From Anaerolineae bacterium (GTDB taxonomy: Bacteria; Chloroflexota; Anaerolineae; JAFGEY01), in the NCBI GenBank assembly GCA_016783145.1, contig JADHXD010000036.1, positions 1 to 38,104 on the forward strand: 38,104 nt of DNA, given 5' to 3'. Every line of letters starts with the position of its first letter. Within the stretch, counting starts at the first letter, position 1. The notes under the pieces were generated by a model. It worked only from the letters and a program-made list of their open reading frames with translations, made no database searches and had not been told where the DNA came from. Shown one piece after another: positions 1-6,605 of the stretch. Position numbers and translations under genes: made by a program.

Positions 1-238
1 CCAGTTCGATGCACGACCTCTGCAAGGGACGTATCCCACGAACTGGTGGCGGACCGGTGAGGTCGTCAGCGATGAGGTCGCGCTCCCGCTGACAGAGGTG
101 ACAACGGGCCGCTACATGCTGGCGGTGGGGCTGTACGATAGGCGCGGCGACCGCCTGCCTGCGGTTGACGCGCACCAGATGGCGATACCCGACGGGAGGC
201 TCATCTTGGAGGACTGGATCTCGATCCCTGTCCGGTAG
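1..238 (+). CDS. C-terminal fragment of a beta-sandwich module protein, probably GT39-like
   Basis: The reading frame is open from base 2 to a TAG at 236-238, giving 78 residues with no start inside the window. The peptide contains a YPTNWWRTGEVV stretch followed by GRYMLAVGLYDRRGDRLP. This closely parallels the end of the large membrane protein at 6606-9659, which has YPTTLWVVGEVV and then GMYAIEVGMYD. The visible part is therefore the last beta-sandwich module of a related protein. That the missing front is also a multi-pass glycosyltransferase is inference from this shared tail. The gene is convergent with the zinc-ribbon gene that ends at 293. Confidence 0.7.
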   Translation, partial: QFDARPLQGTYPTNWWRTGEVVSDEVALPLTEVTTGRYMLAVGLYDRRGDRLPAVDAHQMAIPDGRLILEDWISIPVR

Positions 239-258
239 CCGTGATTCTGCTGAGGAGT

Positions 259-278
259 GTCGCCTATGGAAAGGCGAC
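259..278. terminator. hairpin between convergent genes, possible bidirectional terminator
   Basis: GTCGCC at 259-264 pairs perfectly with GGCGAC at 273-278 around an 8-base loop. It lies in the 54-base gap between two convergent stop codons. There is no T-run on either side, so it is at best a weak terminator. Confidence 0.3.
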
Positions 279-292
279 CTACATATGGGCGA

Positions 293-1006
293 CTATTCTT
301 CTTCTGGCACGTAGAGGATGCGCTCGCACCCGCTGCAGTAGAAAAAGTCGTCCGTCTCCCGTGCTCGCTGCAGATCGCGCTGAGGCACCTGGACGTTGCA
401 CACTCGGCACATGTCCTCCCTGACGGCGACCACAGCGACTCCCTTTCTAAGCCTGCGGAGGGCGTCGTACTCATCCAGATCCTTGGCCGAGATACGCTCA
501 AGCACGGTCTTGCGCTGGGCCAGCAGTCGCGCCAGATCGTGTCTGAGCGCGTCGTATTCCTGGCCTAGCTCGGCGTTCTCGTCTCGCCACATGGCTTCGG
601 CGACGATGTATTCCTCATTCGTTACCGCGGCCTTGGTCGTCGCCCGCTCAGCGCCCATCATGGCCTCAAGCTGCTTGTCCTCCAGCTCCGTCCGGCGTCG
701 TTTCAGGTACTCGTTCTCCTTTTGCAGGTCGCTCAACTCTCGCGGATTGGTCACCCTGCCGCTGTATAGACGTTCATCGTTGACCCGGAGTTTCTCGGTG
801 ACGCTCGCCGCTTCCAGCTCGCGATCGCGGAGCATGCCGCGCTGGCGAGACAGATCATCCTGCGCGGCCTGGCGTGCACCACGTGCCCGGCGCAGGGCTT
901 CACTTTCGCCAAGGCTGGCCTGCACCTGCCGGTAGCGACGCTGTTTGACGGCCAGTCGCGTGTCGATCTGTTGCAGCGTGTACAGCAGCTTAGCACGTCG
1001 GGGCAT
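293..1006 (-). CDS. C4-type zinc-ribbon coiled-coil protein (zf-RING_7/DUF164 family)
   Basis: A protein of 237 residues. The start is the ATG at 1006, because AAGGAGG lies about five bases upstream and the following MPRRAKLLY begins the conserved part; the open frame continues upstream only as non-conserved sequence. Residues 1-180 are long charged helices with heptad character, predicted coiled coil. The last 45 residues hold two CxxC pairs, CRVC and CSGC, about 20 residues apart, forming the zinc ribbon. The architecture and length match the widespread bacterial zf-RING_7 family, whose members are thought to bind nucleic acid or act around translation; the exact role is not settled. It is preceded by its own promoter, a structured leader and a terminator, so expression may be controlled by attenuation. 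Confidence 0.88.
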   Translation of the reverse strand: MPRRAKLLYTLQQIDTRLAVKQRRYRQVQASLGESEALRRARGARQAAQDDLSRQRGMLRDRELEAASVTEKLRVNDERLYSGRVTNPRELSDLQKENEYLKRRRTELEDKQLEAMMGAERATTKAAVTNEEYIVAEAMWRDENAELGQEYDALRHDLARLLAQRKTVLERISAKDLDEYDALRRLRKGVAVVAVREDMCRVCNVQVPQRDLQRARETDDFFYCSGCERILYVPEEE

Positions 1007-1060
1007 CAGGGCCTCCTTGGCGAACGGCAGGTAAGAACGAGAGAGCCGGGGAATGGGGAC

Positions 1061-1090
1061 AAAAAAAGCCCGATGCCAGAGGCATGGGCT
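1061..1090 (-). terminator. Rho-independent terminator ahead of the zinc-ribbon gene
   Basis: Read on the minus strand, AGCCCATGCC at 1090-1081, a TCT loop and GGCATCGGGCT at 1077-1067 form a ten-pair stem with one bulged base. It is followed directly by seven Ts (1067-1061, the first shared with the stem). It sits 54 bases before the zinc-ribbon start codon and 194 bases after the degV stop. I see no promoter between it and the gene, so transcripts of the gene must read through it. Confidence 0.8.
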
Positions 1091-1237
1091 CGCGCGCACT
1101 CTAGTACGCACCGGTGCGCACAGGGGTGCTTGAGCACGCCTGTGCACAGAACAGGCAAGAAGAACACGTGTCCAACGGCGTCGCGGAATCCGCTCAAATG
1201 CTGCACTCGCTTCAGTCAGAACAGGATGTGTCGCAGT
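1061..1237 (-). ncRNA. candidate structured leader or small RNA upstream of the zinc-ribbon gene
   Basis: A transcript starting about seven bases after the TATAAT at 1249-1244 and ending in the terminator at 1061 would be about 175 nt. It holds a strong hairpin at roughly 1113-1146, with arms GTGCACAGGCGTGCT and GCACCCCTGTGCGC (one mismatch). A self-complementary GCGCACCGGTGCGT segment follows, then the terminator stem. It could be an attenuated 5' leader of the downstream gene or an independent small RNA. I do not recognise a known riboswitch, 6S, SRP or RNase P consensus in it. Confidence 0.45.
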
Positions 1238-1243
1238 GTGCCG

Positions 1244-1272
1244 ATTATAACATACCTGCCTGACGAGGACAA
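1244..1272 (-). promoter_or_regulatory. sigma-70 promoter for leader/zinc-ribbon gene
   Basis: On the minus strand TTGTCC (1272-1267) and TATAAT (1249-1244) are separated by exactly 17 bases. It begins only 12 bases before the degV stop codon region and faces the zinc-ribbon gene. Confidence 0.6.
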
Positions 1273-1283
1273 GTCCGCTGGCC

Positions 1284-2180
1284 TCACTCGCCGTAAAAGG
1301 CCACACCGAGCGTGCCGGGGCCCGCGTGGGTGCCAATAATCGGGCCGGCCTCCATAACGATCATCTCTGCACACGAGAACTGCTCCTGGATCTCTTCGGC
1401 CAATGCCTGAGCATCCTCGGGGGCAATACAGTGCAAGACTGCCGCGTGCACGGTCTGACCAGATACCAGGCTCTCTTCCATCAATTCCAGCAAACGCCGT
1501 ACTGCGCGCTTTCTGGTGCGCGGCTTCTCAAGCGGCGCCACCAGCCCGTCCTGCACGTGCAGCACAGGCTTGATGCTCAGTGCGGCACCGATCAGGGCCG
1601 TAGCCCCGCCGATCCGGCCCCCTCGCTGCAGGTATTCCAGCGTGTCTACTGTGAAGATGATATTCATCTTGGGGATCAGATCCCCGACCAGTTGTACGAT
1701 CTCCTCCGCACTCTTGCCAGCATCCGCGGCACGTGCGGCAGCGGTGACCATCAACGCCAGGCCCACAGAGATGGATTTCGTATCGATCGGGTGGATCGAG
1801 AGTTCTGGCAATTCCTTGCTGGCAGCCATCGCCGACTCGACCGTTGCTGTCAGCTTGACCGAAGCATGGATCGAGACGATCGGCTTTTCCTGTTGGGCGA
1901 GTTCGGTGTAGACCTGGATAAAGTCCATGACTGACGGCTGCGCTGTGGTAGGCAGTTGTTTGCTGCTCCGCAGCAACTGGTAGAACAGCCCAGAGTCAAT
2001 GTCGATCCCGGTGCGATACGCCTTGGTCCCGAACAGTATGTGCACGGGCACGACGTGGACACCGTAGGATGCTCCCATCTCCGGAGTCATCGAAGAGGTG
2101 CCATCCGTCACAATGATCACCTTGCGGTCGTTCTTGGGGGTGTAGCCCCCGCCCTCGGTCTGATCCGTGGCTTGAGACAT
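1284..2180 (-). CDS. DegV family fatty-acid-binding protein
   Basis: A protein of 298 residues. The ATG at 2180 is chosen because GAGGAGG lies five to six bases upstream; an ATG at 2207 lacks a ribosome site. The family signature is clear: VTDGTSSMTPEM near the front (lipid-head-group region), PTTAQPS about 55 residues later, and FTVDTLEYLQRGGRIGG in the second half, which is typical of DegV/FakB folds. DegV proteins bind a single fatty acid and, in Firmicutes, hand it to a FakA kinase for phosphorylation into membrane lipid synthesis. No fakA is visible here, so the partner is unknown. It follows trmB on the same strand after 72 bases. It ends just before a separate promoter that drives the zinc-ribbon leader. 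Confidence 0.9.
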   Translation of the reverse strand: MSQATDQTEGGGYTPKNDRKVIIVTDGTSSMTPEMGASYGVHVVPVHILFGTKAYRTGIDIDSGLFYQLLRSSKQLPTTAQPSVMDFIQVYTELAQQEKPIVSIHASVKLTATVESAMAASKELPELSIHPIDTKSISVGLALMVTAAARAADAGKSAEEIVQLVGDLIPKMNIIFTVDTLEYLQRGGRIGGATALIGAALSIKPVLHVQDGLVAPLEKPRTRKRAVRRLLELMEESLVSGQTVHAAVLHCIAPEDAQALAEEIQEQFSCAEMIVMEAGPIIGTHAGPGTLGVAFYGE

Positions 2181-2252
2181 GTTTCCTCCTCTCAGTGTGG
2201 TCGTCATACACTATAACCACGATCTGGTGGAAAAGATACGACGAGAGCAGGG

Positions 2253-2891
2253 TCAATCCTCCCCGTCGGCCTTGCGCACAAAGCGCAGTCGAAAAACGGG
2301 ATCTCCTCGCCCAATGTAGTACATCTCTTCGCGCGTGTGGACGCCCGTGGTGCTACCCAGACAGAACTGCCCCGCCCCGCAGACATTCTCAAAGCCGCCG
2401 TGCCCCTCGAACAGGGCGAGTATCTCCGTGCCGACGTCCGACTTGTCGGTCATCAGATGCACCTCACCGCGCGGCCTCAACAGCGTGTGCAGTGTGCTTA
2501 CCAAGTCTGCGTCTACCATGCGCCGCTTGTGATGTCGCTTGCGCTGGGTCCACGGATCGGGAAAGTGGACATAGACCCGGCTCAGCATGCCAGGGTCAAA
2601 GAGAGTGGATAGGTGCCGCTTGACATTGGCAGTCAAGACGTGCACGTTGGCCCTGGGGTCCTCTTGCAGGCGCGCGCGCACCTTTTCGATGAGATACTGC
2701 CGGATCTCCAGGCCGACGAACTCTACCTCCGGCCGATTCCGGGCCATCTCGAGGATGAACTCACCCCGGCCAAACCCCAGGTCAACTTCGACCGGCTTGT
2801 CCGGGTCCAGCATCGACGACCAATCCGGCCTCTGCACATCAAGCCGGATCCGGAACGGGTTGATGCTCTTGCGGTGCCGTTTTCGCGCCAT
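2253..2891 (-). CDS. trmB: tRNA (guanine-N7-)-methyltransferase TrmB
   Basis: A protein of 212 residues, the usual length. It places m7G46 in the variable loop of tRNA using S-adenosylmethionine, in the cytoplasm. Visible motifs are VDLGFGRGEF (SAM-binding glycine loop, around residue 37), FVGLEIRQ (acidic SAM ribose contact) and VHFPDPWTQRKRHHKRR (the family signature with the guanine-binding FPDPW). The basic head MARKRHRK is also common in the family. The gene starts five bases after the lepB stop, so the two are almost certainly co-transcribed and possibly translationally coupled. Confidence 0.95.
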   Translation of the reverse strand: MARKRHRKSINPFRIRLDVQRPDWSSMLDPDKPVEVDLGFGRGEFILEMARNRPEVEFVGLEIRQYLIEKVRARLQEDPRANVHVLTANVKRHLSTLFDPGMLSRVYVHFPDPWTQRKRHHKRRMVDADLVSTLHTLLRPRGEVHLMTDKSDVGTEILALFEGHGGFENVCGAGQFCLGSTTGVHTREEMYYIGRGDPVFRLRFVRKADGED

Positions 2892-2896
2892 ACGGA

Positions 2897-3490
2897 TTAC
2901 TGGACAAAACCCAGGGATTCAAAGGGCCAGTAGGAGACCCAGGCCCGCCCCACGACGCGTTCCAGAGACACCGGGCCGAACACGCGCGAATCATTGCTGG
3001 CGGACCGATTGTCGCCCATGACAAAGGCCTGTCCTTCCGGCACCGTGAACGGCCCGTAGGAGCCGCCGGTTTTCCGGGAAAGGTAGGGCTCGTCGAGCGG
3101 GAGACCGTCGATGTACGCGACCCCATCGCGAATCTCTATCGTCTCCCCAGGCAGAGCGATGATCCGCTTGATCAGCAGCTCGGGACCTCGCTCCGGCAGG
3201 CGCAGCACAACCACGTCGCCTCGCTGTGGGGAGTGCAGGCGGTAGCTCACCTTTTCCACCACCAGGCGCTGGTCGGTATGGAGATTCGGCTCCATGCTGT
3301 GCCCGTACACGCGGGTCGCCTGGGCAAAAAAGAGGTTGATCAGCACAGCGATCACGATCGCCGGCAGCACGGTCTCTGCCAGTTCCAACAGCCACGTTCC
3401 CAGCAGGCCCAGTGCAGATGGGCCTGCTCGGTTCTGTGAGTCAGGTTCGTTGTCCGGATCGCCTTGGACAGCAAGAGGTCCGTTTTGCAT
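2897..3490 (-). CDS. lepB: signal peptidase I
   Basis: A protein of 197 residues. Signal peptidase I cleaves signal peptides from exported proteins at the outer face of the membrane. A cytoplasmic head of about 35 residues is followed by one membrane segment (roughly residues 38-58). Then comes the catalytic serine in GHSMEP (Ser65), the general-base lysine in LLIKRIIALPGE (Lys108) and the structural box FVMGDNR near residue 157. The single transmembrane segment and short length are of the Gram-positive-like type. It lies between pnp and trmB. A long hairpin at 3520-3554 sits just upstream. Confidence 0.95.
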   Translation of the reverse strand: MQNGPLAVQGDPDNEPDSQNRAGPSALGLLGTWLLELAETVLPAIVIAVLINLFFAQATRVYGHSMEPNLHTDQRLVVEKVSYRLHSPQRGDVVVLRLPERGPELLIKRIIALPGETIEIRDGVAYIDGLPLDEPYLSRKTGGSYGPFTVPEGQAFVMGDNRSASNDSRVFGPVSLERVVGRAWVSYWPFESLGFVQ

Positions 3491-3519
3491 GGTCTCCGCT
3501 CGTGTCAGACGAACGCCTC

Positions 3520-3554
3520 CTGCCCCGCAAGAGATGACTCTCTTTGCAGGGCAG
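3520..3554 (-). other. long hairpin in the pnp-lepB gap
   Basis: Minus-strand arms CTGCCCTGCA and TGCGGGGCAG pair over ten positions (one G-T). After one bulged A, AGAGA pairs with TCTCT around a GTCA loop. No T-run follows, so this is not a clear terminator. It may be an RNA processing site or a stability element for the pnp message. Confidence 0.5.
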
Positions 3555-3645
3555 GGGCGCTCTCTTGAGATGTGAGATGAGGCCAGAGCCCGATCCCCCG
3601 ACTGCGCCTCACCTGGGTACGACTTGGCAGGCTTACCCCGACCGG

Positions 3646-5859
3646 CTATCGAGAGGATCGGCGGCTGCCGCCAGAACGTCCACCCGACCGATCCCCAGAA
3701 CGACCGCCCGATCGATCCCCAGAGCGGCCGCGCCGGTTGGCTTGATCGCGCTCTCTCGCTTCCTCTGCCGTCCAGTTCTCGAGGACAGCCTGACGAGACA
3801 GGCGAACCCGACCATCGCCATCGATGTCGATGACCATCACCATGATCTCGTCGCCCACGCGGACGACGTCTTCGACACTGGGCACACGGTGGCTGTCAAG
3901 CTGGGAAATGTGCACCAACCCATCTTGACCAGGCAGGAACTCGACAAACGCGCCAAAGTCCGTCGTGCGCACCACCCGCCCGGTGTAGACCTTGCCGACC
4001 TCCGCTTCCTCGACCAGGGACTCGACGCGCCGCCGAGCCTCGGCAGCAGCCGCTCCATCGGCAGCGGCGATAAAGACTGTGCCATCGTCCTCGATGTCGA
4101 TCTTGACGCCCGTCTGATCCTGGATGCTGCGGATCATCTTGCCCCCCGGGCCGATCACCATGCCGATCTTTTCGGGATCGATCTGGATGGTCGTCATCCG
4201 AGGCGCATAGGGCGACAGGTCGGCGTGAGGTTCTGAAATGCATGCCTCTATCACGTTCAAGATCTGCAGTCGGGCTTCGCGAGCCTGTGCCAGGGCCTCG
4301 GTCATGATCTGGCGGCTGATCCCCTTGACCTTGATGTCCATCTGCAAAGCCGTGATCCCCTCACGGGTGCCGGCGACCTTAAAGTCCATATCGCCGAGGT
4401 GGTCTTCCATGCCCTGGATGTCGGTCAACACCTGGTACGCCCTGCTCTCCTCGTCTATCACCAGTCCCATGGCGATGCCCGCTACCGGTGCCTTGATCGG
4501 CACTCCTGCATCCATCAGGGCCAGCGTGCTGCCACAGATGCTGGCCTGTGAGGTCGACCCATTCGAGCTGAGCACCTCGCTGACCACGCGGATGGTGTAC
4601 GGGAATACCTCTGGCGGGGGGAGCATGGGCAACAAGGCCCGCTCACCCAGCACACCGTGACCTACCTCTCGGCGATTGGTCCCGCCGATCCGGCCGGTTT
4701 CACCCGTACTGAAGGGCGGAAAGTTATAGTGATGCATGTACCGCTTGTTCTCGTCGGGTGACAGGTCGTCCAGCATCTGCTCATCGCGAGGGGTACCCAG
4801 CGTGCAGATAGAAAGTGCCTGCGTCTCGCCGCGCGTGAACAACCCTGACCCGTGCGTGCGGGGCAGCAGACCCACCTCCGCCGACAGAGAGCGAATGGTC
4901 GCCGGATCGCGTCCATCGGGGCGAATTCCCTCGCGAATGATGCGATCTCGCACCAGCGTACGCATCTCGTCCTCGAAGGCAGCCCCGATGTCTTTGGCAT
5001 CCCACGTCTCGGCAAAGGATTCGGCCAGCTCGTCGCGCAGTTGGTCAAAGGCGTCGCTCCGCTCCGCTTTGATGATCGTGTTGTACACGGCGTCGCGCAG
5101 CCGATCTCCCAGCGCCTCCCGCACGGCCTCGCGCACCCCCTCGGGTCTCTCTGCTACCTGGTAAGCACGCTTTTCTTTTCCCAAGGCGTCCCGCATCTCG
5201 GTCTGCATGCGGATCACATCCTGCATCGCCTCGTGACCGCGCTGGATCGCTTCCAGCATGACCTCTTCGCTGACCTCGGTGGAGCCAGCCTCCACCATCA
5301 GCAAGGCATCCGCGGTGCCTGCCATCCTCAGGTCGAGCGTGCTGTTCGCCATCTGCGGGAAGGTCGGATTGAACACGTACTCGCCGTCGATGTAGCCAAC
5401 GCGGACCGCGCCGACCGGGCCATCGAAGGGGATGTCCGAGATGGTCAGCGCCGCCGAGGCAGCGATGATGTTCAAGATGTCAGACTGGTGGTCTTGGTCC
5501 TGAGAGAGCGCATACGTCACGACCTGTACCTCGTTGCGCATGCCCTTGGGAAACAGAGGACGGAGAGGACGGTCCGTGAGACGCGCGATGAGGATCGCGT
5601 TCTCTCCTGGGCGTCCTTCACGACGGAAAAACGAACCAGGAATACGCCCTGCGGCGTACATCCGCGCCTCGAAATCCACCGTCAAGGGGAAAAAGTCGAT
5701 GCCCTCGCGCGTAGAGCGAGACATCGTCGTCGCGGTGAACAGCATGGTGTCCCCGCAGCGCACTGTGACAGCACCGCCGGCCTGCTGGGCCAGCTTGCCC
5801 GTCTCGACGACGATCGTTTGATCGCCGATCGTCGCCTCAAACCTATGGTTTTCTAACAC
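3646..5859 (-). CDS. pnp: polyribonucleotide nucleotidyltransferase (PNPase)
   Basis: A protein of 737 residues. PNPase degrades RNA 3' to 5' by phosphorolysis as a homotrimer. The start is taken as GTG at 5859, because AAGGAGG lies eight bases upstream; an ATG at 5880 would place that ribosome site inside the gene. Domains in order: RNase PH 1 (with GRIPGSFFRREGRPGE), an alpha-helical linker (about 145-235), RNase PH 2 (about 320-460, with FPPFSTGETGRIGG), a KH domain with the GPGGK loop near residue 568, and an S1 domain (about 625-695, with TDFGAFVEF and GLVHISQL). A low-complexity Arg/Gly/Ser tail rich in SGDRSGGR follows and probably adds RNA contacts. It lies downstream of rpsO, the classical order, with a 263-base structured gap. 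Confidence 0.97.
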   Translation of the reverse strand: MLENHRFEATIGDQTIVVETGKLAQQAGGAVTVRCGDTMLFTATTMSRSTREGIDFFPLTVDFEARMYAAGRIPGSFFRREGRPGENAILIARLTDRPLRPLFPKGMRNEVQVVTYALSQDQDHQSDILNIIAASAALTISDIPFDGPVGAVRVGYIDGEYVFNPTFPQMANSTLDLRMAGTADALLMVEAGSTEVSEEVMLEAIQRGHEAMQDVIRMQTEMRDALGKEKRAYQVAERPEGVREAVREALGDRLRDAVYNTIIKAERSDAFDQLRDELAESFAETWDAKDIGAAFEDEMRTLVRDRIIREGIRPDGRDPATIRSLSAEVGLLPRTHGSGLFTRGETQALSICTLGTPRDEQMLDDLSPDENKRYMHHYNFPPFSTGETGRIGGTNRREVGHGVLGERALLPMLPPPEVFPYTIRVVSEVLSSNGSTSQASICGSTLALMDAGVPIKAPVAGIAMGLVIDEESRAYQVLTDIQGMEDHLGDMDFKVAGTREGITALQMDIKVKGISRQIMTEALAQAREARLQILNVIEACISEPHADLSPYAPRMTTIQIDPEKIGMVIGPGGKMIRSIQDQTGVKIDIEDDGTVFIAAADGAAAAEARRRVESLVEEAEVGKVYTGRVVRTTDFGAFVEFLPGQDGLVHISQLDSHRVPSVEDVVRVGDEIMVMVIDIDGDGRVRLSRQAVLENWTAEEARERDQANRRGRSGDRSGGRSGDRSGGRSGGSRRSSR

Positions 5860-6035
5860 TACAAAAGCCTCCTTGCACATAGAGCGCGCGTGGAGGCCAG
5901 GGACTGGGAACTACGTCATAGCTTGTATCTGGCATTCTGTATGGACAGCAAGATCGACAGCGCCTACCAGTTGCTAGGGCGCACTCCCCAATTCCTAAAC
6001 CCCACACCTCCTATGTGCCAATCGTGATGAATAAC

Positions 6036-6091
6036 CGTTTGGTGTTCACACACCAAACGAGTAGATGGGCGTCTATTCACACACCTACTCG
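6036..6091 (-). promoter_or_regulatory. twin hairpins in the rpsO-pnp spacer
   Basis: On the minus strand a stem CGAGTAG/CTACTCG (6091-6085 with 6064-6058) is followed, with two shared bases, by a nine-pair stem CGTTTGGTG/CACCAAACG (6059-6051 with 6044-6036). Both stems are followed on the 5' side by the same GTGTGTGAA stretch. In other bacteria the rpsO-pnp spacer carries an RNase III site and PNPase autoregulation; that role here is inference from position. Confidence 0.55.
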
Positions 6092-6122
6092 TCTGCTGTG
6101 TGGACCATACCACTGAACCGAA

Positions 6123-6404
6123 CTACTTGCGAAAGTAATCGCGCAGCCCTAACCGCTCAACAACAGTACGATAGCGATTGACGTCCTTGTCGTTCAGATA
6201 GGCCAGATGACGACGTCTCTGTCCGACCAACTTGAGCAAGCCGCGACGCGAATGCTCATCGTGCTTGTGGATCTTGAGGTGCTCAACAAGTTCGTTTATG
6301 CGGGTCGTCAACAGCGCAATCTGGACTTCCGGCGAGCCGGTATCGCTGGGGTGAACGGCAAACTCTTTGATTATCCCTTCTTTTCGCTCCCTCGTAAGCG
6401 GCAC
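6123..6404 (-). CDS. rpsO: 30S ribosomal protein S15
   Basis: A protein of 93 residues, a little longer than the usual 89. It binds 16S rRNA in the central domain early in 30S assembly. The start is GTG at 6404, because AAGGAGG lies five bases upstream and the peptide then reads [15 protein letters not shown], as in the family; the frame is open further upstream without conservation. The signature [13 protein letters not shown] is present, along with [18 protein letters not shown] and the C-terminal [16 protein letters not shown]. It is first in the minus-strand housekeeping block, followed by pnp. Confidence 0.97.
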   Translation of the reverse strand: MPLTRERKEGIIKEFAVHPSDTGSPEVQIALLTTRINELVEHLKIHKHDEHSRRGLLKLVGQRRRHLAYLNDKDVNRYRTVVERLGLRDYFRK

Positions 6405-6477
6405 AACATCCTCCTTGGATATCACAACGCACAACCATACCTGCTCATTGTGCCCAGTTTTGCCTAGTACGCCGCGT

Positions 6478-6506
6478 ATTATAGCACAGTCGGGTTGATA
6501 AGGCAA
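6478..6506 (-). promoter_or_regulatory. promoter of rpsO-pnp
   Basis: Minus-strand TTGCCT (6506-6501) and TATAAT (6483-6478) are 17 bases apart. The -10 box is about 75 bases before the rpsO start codon. It is back to back with the promoter at 6557-6585. Confidence 0.65.
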
Positions 6507-6556
6507 GTGCAGGCGCCGCACTCGATGTGCCGCCTGGATCCCCCATCGCCGTCACT

Positions 6557-6585
6557 TTGCGTGACACCCACGAGGAGGGTATAAT
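6557..6585 (+). promoter_or_regulatory. promoter of the GT39-like gene
   Basis: TTGCGT (6557-6562) and TATAAT (6580-6585) are separated by 17 bases. The start codon is only 21 bases after the -10 box, so the leader would be very short with GGAGG near its 5' end. Confidence 0.55.
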
Positions 6586-6605
6586 AGAGTTGGAGGTCGG
6601 CTATC

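Noticed and set aside
1006-1206. Leader peptide gene of 66 codons ahead of the zinc-ribbon gene
   Set aside because: It has no ribosome site and runs through the terminator stem with no conserved feature; composition alone explains the open frame.
3520-3554. Terminator of pnp
   Set aside because: The stem is strong but no T-run follows on the minus strand, so it is listed only as a hairpin.
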